Made by a program: the position numbers and the translations under genes. A DNA stretch of 15,145 bases from CAZYBG01 sp964645155 (GTDB lineage Bacteria; Pseudomonadota; Alphaproteobacteria; Rhodobacterales; Rhodobacteraceae). The stretch covers positions 1 through 15,145 of the forward strand of contig CAZYBG010000076.1 of NCBI GenBank assembly GCA_964645155.1, read 5' to 3'. The notes under the pieces are model-generated. The model did no database searches and was not told the origin of the DNA. It worked only from the letters and a program-made list of their open reading frames with translations. Positions 7,211 to 13,406 of the stretch are shown here, in pieces (positions within the stretch are counted from its first letter, which is position 1; the number at the start of each line of letters is the position of its first letter).

Positions 7211-7677
7211 ACGAACCGGATGCTCACGATCTCGTAGCTCTTCTCGCCGCCGGGCGTGCGCACCTCGACGCTGTCGCCGGCATCCTTGCCGATCAGCGCG
7301 CGCGCCAGCGGCGAGCGGACGTTGAGCAGCCCGCGCTCGATATCGGCCTCGGCCTCGCCGACGATCTGGTAGGTCCGCTCCTCCTCGGTATCCTCGTCGA
7401 CGAGGGTGACCGTGGCGCCGAACTTGATCGGGCCGGAAAGCTTCGCGGTGTCGATCACCTCGGCCCGCGACAAGAGCCCCTCGAGCTCCTTGATCCGGCC
7501 CTCGATGAAGCTCTGCTTCTCGCGCGCGGCGTGGTATTCGGCATTCTCCGACAGGTCGCCATGCTCGCGCGCCTCGGCGATCGCCTTAATCACCGCCGGC
7601 CGCTCGACCGACTTGAGCGTCTTGAGTTCGCCATCGAGCGCGGCGTGGCCCGCGCGGGTCATCGGTATCTTTTCCAT
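7207..7677 (-). CDS. greA: Transcription elongation factor GreA
   Basis: GreA rescues backtracked RNA polymerase by stimulating cleavage of the transcript 3' end. This protein has the full family length (156 residues). The N-terminal coiled coil spans about 1-75, with the tip motif GDLSENAEYHAAREKQ (40-55). Asp41 and Glu44 there are the acidic residues that act in the polymerase secondary channel. The C-terminal FKBP-like domain spans about 80-156, including SPLARALIGKDAGDSVEV. The start MEKIPMTRAG is the family's usual N-terminus. It is the first gene of a four-gene operon with the membrane protein, azlC and azlD. A candidate promoter lies at 7716-7745. Confidence 0.97.
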   Translation of the reverse strand: MEKIPMTRAGHAALDGELKTLKSVERPAVIKAIAEAREHGDLSENAEYHAAREKQSFIEGRIKELEGLLSRAEVIDTAKLSGPIKFGATVTLVDEDTEEERTYQIVGEAEADIERGLLNVRSPLARALIGKDAGDSVEVRTPGGEKSYEIVSIRFV

Positions 7678-7715
7678 CGGAATCCAGTCGGGATCGGGGC
7701 CGTCCGTCGCTTCGT

Positions 7716-7745
7716 TGTTAACCCGCGCCGGGCCGGCAGAGTCAA
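7716..7745 (-). promoter_or_regulatory. Possible greA operon promoter
   Basis: On the minus strand, TTGACT (7745-7740, 5 of 6 matches) is followed after 18 nt by a poor -10, TTAACA (7721-7716). Alphaproteobacterial -10 boxes are often weak, and the -35 is the persuasive part. The leader to the greA ATG would be about 30 nt. Confidence 0.4.
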
Positions 7746-7911
7746 GTACGGCCGCGCCCCGCCGGCGGAAGCCTGCGGCCCGCCGCTGCGGCGCCCGGCC
7801 GCATGCGCGGGCCGCTTGGATTGCCGCGCCGGATGGTTAACTCACCGTCGTGCGGGGGGCCCGCAACGCCCCGTGAAGCCGCCGTGACGCCGCCGTAACG
7901 TCCCGTCGCGA

Positions 7912-7940
7912 TTGACCGGCGGGAACGCGGTCCGTAACGA
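7912..7940 (+). promoter_or_regulatory. Possible promoter of the ETF-QO gene
   Basis: TTGACC (7912-7917) is followed after 17 nt by TAACGA (7935-7940), a weak -10. The leader would be about 50 nt, ending with GGAGA at 7988-7992 just before the ATG at 7997. Confidence 0.35.
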
Positions 7941-7996
7941 GGCCTGAGCATGAGTCCCGCGGGCCTCGACCCGCGCGGCAGACCGACGGAGACAGC

Positions 7997-9646
7997 ATGG
8001 CCGGGATCGAGCGCGAGGCGATGGAGTACGACGTGGTGATCGTCGGCGCGGGGCCGGCGGGCCTTTCGGCCGCGATCCGGCTGAAGCAGCTCGACCCCGA
8101 CCTGACCGTCGTGGTGCTCGAGAAGGGCTCCGAGGTCGGCGCGCACATCCTCTCGGGCGCCGTCCTCGACCCCTCCGGCCTCGACGCGCTGCTGCCCGAC
8201 TGGCGCGAGATGGGCGCGCCGATCACCGTGCCGGTGCGCGAGGACAACTTCTACATCCTCGGCGAGGCGGGCCGGCTGCGCGTCCCGAACTGGCCGATGC
8301 CGCCGCTGATGTCGAACCACGGCAACTACATCGTCAGCATGGGCAATGTCTGCCGCTGGATGGCCGGCATCGCCGAGGGGCTGGGCGTCGAGATCTTCCC
8401 CGGCATGTCGTGCTCCGAGCTCGTCTACGACGCCCATGGCGGCGTCCGCGGCGTCGTCGCGGGCGAGTTCGGGCGCGAGCCCGACGGCACGCCGGGCCCG
8501 AGCTACGAGCCGGGGATGGAACTGCACGGGCGCTACGTCTTCCTCGCCGAGGGCGTCCGCGGCTCGCTGTCGAAGATCGCCATCGAGCGGTTCGATCTCG
8601 CGAGCGGCAAGGAGCCGCAGAAACACGGCCTCGGCTTCAAGGAGATCTGGGAGGTCGACCCCGCGAAACACCGCGAGGGCACGGTGACCCACACGATGGG
8701 CTGGCCGCTGGGCAGGAACGCCGGCGGCGGCAGCTTCATCTACCACGCCGAGAAAAACCAGGTCTATGTCGGCTTCGTCGTCCACCTGAACTACGCCAAC
8801 CCCTACCTCTACCCGCATGCCGAATACCAGCGCTTCAAGCACCACCCGATGGTGGCCGAGCTGCTGAAGGGCGGCAAGCGCATCGCCTACGGCGCCCGCG
8901 CGATCAGCGAGGGCGGCTGGCAATCGATCCCGCAGGTGGCCTTTCCCGGCGGCGCGCTGCTCGGCTGCTCGGCCGGCCTCGTCAACGTGCCGCGGATCAA
9001 GGGCAACCACAACGCGATGTGGTCGGGCCTGCACGCCGCCGAGGCCGCCCATGCGGCGATCCGCGACGGGCGGTCGGGCGACGTGCTCGACGGCTACGAG
9101 ACCCGGCTGCGGACCGGGCCGGTGGCGCGGGACCTCAGGCCGGTGCGCAACGTCAAGCCGCTCTGGTCGAACCGCGGCCTCTGGGCGTCGCTCGTCGGCG
9201 GCGGCTTCGACATGTGGGTGGCGACGCTGACCGGATGGAACCCGCTCGGCACGATGCGGCACGGCAAGACCGACGCCGCGGCGACCGGCCTCGCGAAGGA
9301 CTTCAGGCCGATCGACTACCCCAGGCCCGACGGCGTCCTGTCGTTCGACCGGCTGACCAATGTGAGCTTCTCGATGACCAACCACGAGGAGCACCAGCCC
9401 GCCCACCTCAAGCTGAAGGACCCCGGCGTCCCGATCGCGGTGAACCTGCCGCAGTACGCCGAGCCGGCGGTGCGCTACTGCCCGGCCGGCGTCTACGAGG
9501 TGGTGGGCGAGGGCGCGGATGCGCGCTTCGTCATCAACTTCCAGAACTGCGTCCACTGCAAGACCTGCGACATCAAGGACCCTAGCCAGAACATCGTCTG
9601 GACGGTGCCGCAGGGCGGCGGCGGGCCGAACTACCCCAACATGTGA
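7997..9646 (+). CDS. Electron transfer flavoprotein-ubiquinone oxidoreductase (ETF-QO)
   Basis: ETF-QO takes electrons from reduced ETF, which collects them from acyl-CoA and related dehydrogenases, and reduces ubiquinone at the inner membrane. It has 549 residues, the normal bacterial length. The FAD-binding motif GAGPAG is at 17-22 and is followed by LSAAIRLKQ. The C-terminus carries the [4Fe-4S] ligands Cys495 (in YCPAG), Cys518, Cys521 and Cys524 (in NCVHCKTC), and ends with the conserved GGGGPNYPNM. The ATG at 7997 has GGAGA 4 nt upstream; a second in-frame ATG at 8021 is possible but less likely. It is probably the acceptor for the acyl-CoA dehydrogenase at 972-2678. The ETF subunit genes are not in the window. 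The TPR gene downstream starts 120 nt later. Confidence 0.97.
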   Translation: MAGIEREAMEYDVVIVGAGPAGLSAAIRLKQLDPDLTVVVLEKGSEVGAHILSGAVLDPSGLDALLPDWREMGAPITVPVREDNFYILGEAGRLRVPNWPMPPLMSNHGNYIVSMGNVCRWMAGIAEGLGVEIFPGMSCSELVYDAHGGVRGVVAGEFGREPDGTPGPSYEPGMELHGRYVFLAEGVRGSLSKIAIERFDLASGKEPQKHGLGFKEIWEVDPAKHREGTVTHTMGWPLGRNAGGGSFIYHAEKNQVYVGFVVHLNYANPYLYPHAEYQRFKHHPMVAELLKGGKRIAYGARAISEGGWQSIPQVAFPGGALLGCSAGLVNVPRIKGNHNAMWSGLHAAEAAHAAIRDGRSGDVLDGYETRLRTGPVARDLRPVRNVKPLWSNRGLWASLVGGGFDMWVATLTGWNPLGTMRHGKTDAAATGLAKDFRPIDYPRPDGVLSFDRLTNVSFSMTNHEEHQPAHLKLKDPGVPIAVNLPQYAEPAVRYCPAGVYEVVGEGADARFVINFQNCVHCKTCDIKDPSQNIVWTVPQGGGGPNYPNM

Positions 9647-9708
9647 CCCCCCGCGCACGGCTTCCGGGGTGCGGCACGGCGGCGACCTGCCGCGCGCCAA
9701 ACCGCGCA

Positions 9709-9737
9709 TTGCCACCGCCCCGGCCGGAAGCTACCTT
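9709..9737 (+). promoter_or_regulatory. Possible promoter of the TPR-ispE pair
   Basis: TTGCCA (9709-9714, 5 of 6 matches to TTGACA) is followed after 17 nt by TACCTT (9732-9737, 3 of 6 matches to TATAAT). The leader would be about 22-25 nt, with GGAG at 9757-9760 before the ATG at 9767. No clear terminator separates it from ETF-QO, so read-through is also possible. Confidence 0.4.
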
Positions 9738-9766
9738 CGCCCCGGTAGCCCAGCCTGGAGTAGCCG

Positions 9767-11497
9767 ATGCCCCGTTTGCCGAGCCGCCTCGCCCTCGCCG
9801 CCGCCGGGCTCGCGGCGGCGCTCCTCGCCGCCCCGGCGCCCGCCCTGGCCCAGAACGGCCTCGCCGGCGCCTATCTCGCGGCGCGGCAGGCCTCGGGCGG
9901 CAGCGACTACCGCGCCGCGGCCGAGTACTACACCAAGGCGCTGATCCGCGATCCGTCGAACGCGCTCCTGCTGGAATCGGCGGCCATCGCGCAGGTCGCG
10001 CTCGGTAATCTCGACGCCGCGGTGCCGATCGCGCGGCGGCTGTCCGCGATCCAGTCCGGCAACCAGGTCGCCGGCCTCGTCCTGCTGGCCGACCAGCTCG
10101 TCCGCGGCGACCATGCCGGCGCCATCGCCGACTATGCGGCGGGCCGCGAGGCCGGGGCGCTGGTCGATGGGCTGGTCAAGGGCTGGGCCCATCTGGCCGA
10201 GGGCGACGTGAGCGAGGCGCTCGCCGCGTTCGACACGCTGGCCGAGAACGGCGCGCTTGCGCCCTTCGCCGCCTATCACAAGGGCCTCGCCCTCGCCCTC
10301 GTGGGCGATTTCGAGGGGGCCGACCGGATCTTCGCGGGCGAGGACGGCACGGCCTTCCGGCAGACCCGGCGCGGCGCCATCGCGCATGTCGAGATCCTGG
10401 TGCAGCTCGAACGGTTCGAGGATGCAAGGACGCTGCTCGACGAGTCCTTCGGCGCCGATCCCGACCCAATGCTCGCCAGCCTTCGCGCCCGGATCGACAG
10501 CGGCGAGAACGTGGCCTTCGACGTCATCACCTCGCCGCGCGAGGGGCTGGGCGAGGTGTTCCTGACCGTCGCTACCGCGCTCAACGGCCAGGCCGAGACG
10601 ACGTTCACCCTGCTCTACGCCCGGATCGCGCAGGCGCTGGCGCCGCGGCTGACCGACGCGACGCTGCTCGCCGCCGCGCTGCTCGAGGACCAGGAACAGT
10701 ACGATCTGGCGACCGCCGCCTACAACCAGATCCCGCGCGACGATCCGGCCTTCCATCTGGCCGAGATCGGCCGCGCCGAGGCGCTGCGCGCCGCCGGCCG
10801 CACCGAGGCCGCGATCGAGGCGCTGGTGCAGCTTGCCCGCAGCCATCCGCAGATCCCCGACGTGCACCGCGCGCTCGGCGACCTGTTCCGCGGCGAGGAA
10901 CGCTACGACGAGGCCGCGGCGGCCTATGACGCCGCCATCGCCAGCCTGCCGGTCGAGGACCCCTCGCACTGGGTCGTCTACTATGTCCGCGGCATCAGCC
11001 ACGAACGCGCCGACCGCTGGGAGCAGGCCGAAGCCGATTTCCGCAAGGCGCTGGCGCTCGAGCCCGACCAGCCGCAGGTGCTGAACTACCTCGGCTACTC
11101 GTTCCTCGAGATGGGGCAGAACCTCGACGAGGCGCTCGCGATGATCGAGCGGGCGGTGGCGGCGCGGCCCGATGACGGCCACATCATCGACAGCCTCGGC
11201 TGGGCGCTCTACCGCCTCGGCCGCTACGACGAGGCGGTCGAGCCGATGGAGCGGGCCGCCGCGCTGCTCGCGACCGACCCGGTGGTGAACGACCATCTCG
11301 GCGACGTCTACTGGGCCGTCGGCCGCACCACCGAGGCCGAGTTCCAGTGGAGCCGCGCGCTGTCCTTCGTCGTGCCGGGCGAGACCACCGACGTCGACCC
11401 GGAGCGGATCCGCCGCAAGCTCCAGGTCGGGCTTGCCGCCGTCCTGGCCGAGGAAGGCGCAGCACCGCTCGCGGTGGCCAATGACGAGGGCGGCTGA
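9767..11497 (+). CDS. Exported tetratricopeptide repeat protein (possibly LbcA-like)
   Basis: This 576-residue protein has a classical signal peptide (about 1-28, cleaved after ALA), so the mature part is periplasmic. It has no lipobox cysteine. The mature chain is helical repeats throughout. TPR units are clear near 45-65 (DYRAAAEYYTKALIRDPSN) and, at the C-terminus, near 438-535, with LNYLGYSFLEMG, DSLGWALYRLGRYDEAVEP and NDHLGDVYWAVGRTTEAE. The start at 9767 has GGAG 6 nt upstream. Its last 17 nt overlap ispE. In Pseudomonas aeruginosa, as I recall, the TPR lipoprotein LbcA (PA4667, partner of the CtpA protease) lies beside lolB and ispE, so this may be the alphaproteobacterial counterpart. 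That is a context-based inference. TPR scaffolding is certain; the partner is unknown. Confidence 0.92.
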   Translation: MPRLPSRLALAAAGLAAALLAAPAPALAQNGLAGAYLAARQASGGSDYRAAAEYYTKALIRDPSNALLLESAAIAQVALGNLDAAVPIARRLSAIQSGNQVAGLVLLADQLVRGDHAGAIADYAAGREAGALVDGLVKGWAHLAEGDVSEALAAFDTLAENGALAPFAAYHKGLALALVGDFEGADRIFAGEDGTAFRQTRRGAIAHVEILVQLERFEDARTLLDESFGADPDPMLASLRARIDSGENVAFDVITSPREGLGEVFLTVATALNGQAETTFTLLYARIAQALAPRLTDATLLAAALLEDQEQYDLATAAYNQIPRDDPAFHLAEIGRAEALRAAGRTEAAIEALVQLARSHPQIPDVHRALGDLFRGEERYDEAAAAYDAAIASLPVEDPSHWVVYYVRGISHERADRWEQAEADFRKALALEPDQPQVLNYLGYSFLEMGQNLDEALAMIERAVAARPDDGHIIDSLGWALYRLGRYDEAVEPMERAAALLATDPVVNDHLGDVYWAVGRTTEAEFQWSRALSFVVPGETTDVDPERIRRKLQVGLAAVLAEEGAAPLAVANDEGG

Positions 11498-12392
11498 GGC
11501 CGCCTTCGCGCCGGCCAAGGTCAACCTGTCGCTGCACGTCACCGGCCGCCGCGACGACGGCTATCATCTGCTCGACAGCCTCGTGGTCTTCGCCGATGCG
11601 GGCGATCACGTGCGGGTCAGGCCGGGCCACGGGTTCGGCCTCGAGGTGACGGGGCCGCGCGCCGCCGAGGTCCCGGCGGGCGAGGACAATCTGGTGCTGC
11701 GCGCGGCCCGGCTGTTCGACGGCGTCGATGCCGCGATCACCCTGGAAAAGCACCTGCCCGCGGCCTCGGGCATCGGCGGCGGATCGTCCGACGCGGCGGC
11801 CACGATGCGCGCGCTCGCCGGCCTCGGCTATGCCGCGGCCCATCCGCCGGAGGCCTTCGCGGCGGCGACACTGGCGCTCGGCGCCGACATCCCGGTCTGC
11901 CTGGCCGCCCGCCCGCTCCGGATGCAGGGGATCGGCGAGGCGCTGTCGCGCGCGCCGGCGATGCCGCCCCTTGGCCTCGTCCTGGCCAATTGCGGCGCGG
12001 CGGTGCCGACGCGGGCGGTGTTCGCGGCGCTGGCCGGGCGGTTCGGGCCGCCGATGCCCCGGCTCCTGCCGCACCGGTTCGACGATGCCGCGGCGCTGGC
12101 CACCTGGCTCGCGGCCGAGACCCGCAACGACCTCGAGGCCCCCGCGCTGGCGGTGGCCCCCGCGATCGGCGACTGCCTCGCCGCGCTCGCCGCCCTGCCC
12201 GGCTGCCTGCTGGCGCGGATGTCCGGCTCGGGCGCGACCTGCTTCGGCCTCTTCGCCGGGCGCGCCGGGGCCGAGGCCGCCGCCGCCGCGCTCGGCGCGG
12301 CCCGGCCCGGCTGGTGGGTGCGCGCCGCGGGCCTGTGGCAGGCGCCGGTGCCGGCGCCCGACCCGGCGCCCGACCCGGCACCGGACAGCTAG
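11481..12392 (+). CDS. ispE: 4-(cytidine 5'-diphospho)-2-C-methyl-D-erythritol kinase
   Basis: IspE phosphorylates CDP-methylerythritol in the MEP pathway to isoprenoid precursors. It is a 303-residue GHMP kinase. The N-terminal AFAPAKVNLSLHV (9-20) contains the substrate lysine Lys13, followed by RRDDGYHLLDSL (23-34). The ATP loop is LPAASGIGGGSSDAA (92-106), and GADIPVC (134-140) carries the catalytic-type Asp136. The C-terminal GHMP motif is MSGSGATCFGLF. The start at 11481 overlaps the TPR gene by 17 nt; the earlier in-frame ATG at 11433 would add residues unlike the family. The last dozen residues are a PAPD repeat tail encoded by a 12-bp tandem repeat, an addition beyond the fold. It ends on CTAG shared with the convergent transporter gene. 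Confidence 0.96.
   Translation: MTRAAEAAFAPAKVNLSLHVTGRRDDGYHLLDSLVVFADAGDHVRVRPGHGFGLEVTGPRAAEVPAGEDNLVLRAARLFDGVDAAITLEKHLPAASGIGGGSSDAAATMRALAGLGYAAAHPPEAFAAATLALGADIPVCLAARPLRMQGIGEALSRAPAMPPLGLVLANCGAAVPTRAVFAALAGRFGPPMPRLLPHRFDDAAALATWLAAETRNDLEAPALAVAPAIGDCLAALAALPGCLLARMSGSGATCFGLFAGRAGAEAAAAALGAARPGWWVRAAGLWQAPVPAPDPAPDPAPDS
12351..12386 (+). repeat. 12-bp tandem repeat, three copies, at the ispE 3' end
   Basis: Copies at 12351-12362 and 12363-12374 are identical (CCGGCGCCCGAC), and 12375-12386 differs at two positions. In frame it encodes the repeated PAPD tail of IspE. It probably arose by slippage. Confidence 0.85.
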
Positions 12393-13312
12393 CGGCCGCG
12401 CAGCGCGATCATCGCCCCCGCGGCGAAGATCAGCACCATCCCCAGCGCCGAGACCGCGGCGATCCCCTCGCCCCAGAGCAGGTACGACCAGAGCGCCGCG
12501 ACCGGCAGGATCACGTATTCGAAGACCGACACCCGGCTCGCCTCGGCCAGCTGGTAGGCCCTGACCATCATCCCGACGCCGAGGAGCGAGCCCGCCGCCT
12601 GCACGAAGGTCCAGCCCCAGAACCCGGCCGAGGGCCAGACCGGTCCGCGCAGCACGAACCCCTCGGCCCCCGGCGGCACCGCGGGCGCCAGCAGCCACAG
12701 CACCGCCATCCCGACCAGCCCGTAGGCGCCGAGCGCCGCGAAGAAGCCGGCCGTCAGCGTCCCCGCGCTCTCGCCCGCGCACCATTCGCGCGTCGCGATG
12801 TTGCCCAGCGCATAGAGCGCGCCGGCGGCCACCGGCAGCACCACCGCCGGGCTGATCCCGGCGCCCCGCGCCCCGGGCCAGAGCACCAGGATGACGCCGA
12901 GGAACCCCACCGCCACCGCCGCGATCCGGACCGGGCCGAGCGCGTGGCCATAGGCCAGCCGCGCGATCAGCAGCACGAAGATCGGTGCGGTGAACAGCCC
13001 CGCCGCCACCTCGGCCACGCTCAGGAACGCAAGGCAGCCGAAATAGACCACCATGGCCAGGCCGTGGATCGCGCTCCGCGCCGCCACCGCGGCCGGGTTC
13101 CGTGGCCGGAGGCTCAGGCCCAGCACCGGCGCCGCCAGCGCCACCAGCCCCAGCGCCATCGCCGAGCGCAGCGCGTGGAACTGCCAGAGCCCCGCCTCCT
13201 CGGCGATCACCCGCACGAAGTTGTCGGTGAAGCCGATGATCACTGCATAGACGACGATCGCCCCGCCCGCGGCCAGCGTCCGGTTCTGCACGGGCGGCGC
13301 CAGAACGGTCAT
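12389..13312 (-). CDS. EamA/DMT family transporter
   Basis: This 307-residue inner-membrane protein of the drug/metabolite transporter superfamily shows about ten hydrophobic spans in two EamA halves (about 15-145 and 155-303). The first half includes GLWQFHALRSAMAL and SVAEVAAGLFTAPIFVLLIA. The second includes the typical YQLAEASRVSVFEYVILP followed by WSYLLWGEG, the conserved feature preceding the last spans. The start at 13312 is chosen because AAGGAGGA lies 8 nt upstream; a longer in-frame start at 13468 would run through the divergent promoter region and the start of the neighbouring gene. The substrate cannot be predicted. It converges on ispE and is divergent from the acyl-CoA synthetase, with 94 bp between the starts. 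Confidence 0.92.
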   Translation of the reverse strand: MTVLAPPVQNRTLAAGGAIVVYAVIIGFTDNFVRVIAEEAGLWQFHALRSAMALGLVALAAPVLGLSLRPRNPAAVAARSAIHGLAMVVYFGCLAFLSVAEVAAGLFTAPIFVLLIARLAYGHALGPVRIAAVAVGFLGVILVLWPGARGAGISPAVVLPVAAGALYALGNIATREWCAGESAGTLTAGFFAALGAYGLVGMAVLWLLAPAVPPGAEGFVLRGPVWPSAGFWGWTFVQAAGSLLGVGMMVRAYQLAEASRVSVFEYVILPVAALWSYLLWGEGIAAVSALGMVLIFAAGAMIALRGR

Positions 13313-13320
13313 CGCGGCAG

Positions 13321-13328
13321 TCCTCCTT
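13321..13328 (-). promoter_or_regulatory. Strong ribosome binding site for the EamA transporter
   Basis: On the minus strand AAGGAGGA, a near-perfect anti-16S match, lies 8 nt before the ATG at 13312. It settles the start against the longer in-frame alternative. Confidence 0.75.
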
Positions 13329-13333
13329 TCCCG

Positions 13334-13363
13334 TTGATGAACCGGGCTTTCCCGCCCTAGTCT
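13334..13363 (+). promoter_or_regulatory. Possible promoter of the acyl-CoA synthetase gene
   Basis: TTGATG (13334-13339) is followed after 18 nt by TAGTCT (13358-13363). Each element is a partial match (4 and 3 of 6). The short leader carries GGAGGA (13395-13400) 6 nt before the ATG at 13407. Confidence 0.3.
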
Positions 13364-13406
13364 TGCCCGGAACCGACATCCGGGCGGTTTTGGGGGAGGA
13401 ACCCGC

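Larger units (their letters stand above)
7678..7996. other. Divergent intergenic region between greA and ETF-QO
   Basis: These 319 bases carry no convincing gene; the frames that run through are GC-rich shadows. They hold the outward promoter candidates for greA (7716-7745) and ETF-QO (7912-7940). GTTAAC occurs twice (7717-7722 and 7836-7841), the only AT-rich hexamers that stand out. No terminator, riboswitch or small RNA was recognised. Confidence 0.6.

Noticed and set aside
7717..7841. Two GTTAAC sites as CtrA or other regulator boxes
   Set aside because: The full TTAA-N7-TTAAC arrangement is not present and the copies are 119 bp apart; a hexamer alone is not enough.
9646..9670. Possible terminator after ETF-QO (ACCCC pairing with GGGGT)
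   Set aside because: Only a 5-bp stem with a 15-nt loop and no T-run follows.
7742..9715. A 657-codon minus-strand open frame opposite ETF-QO
   Set aside because: It is a shadow of the ETF-QO gene, which shows intact FAD and iron-sulfur motifs on the plus strand.
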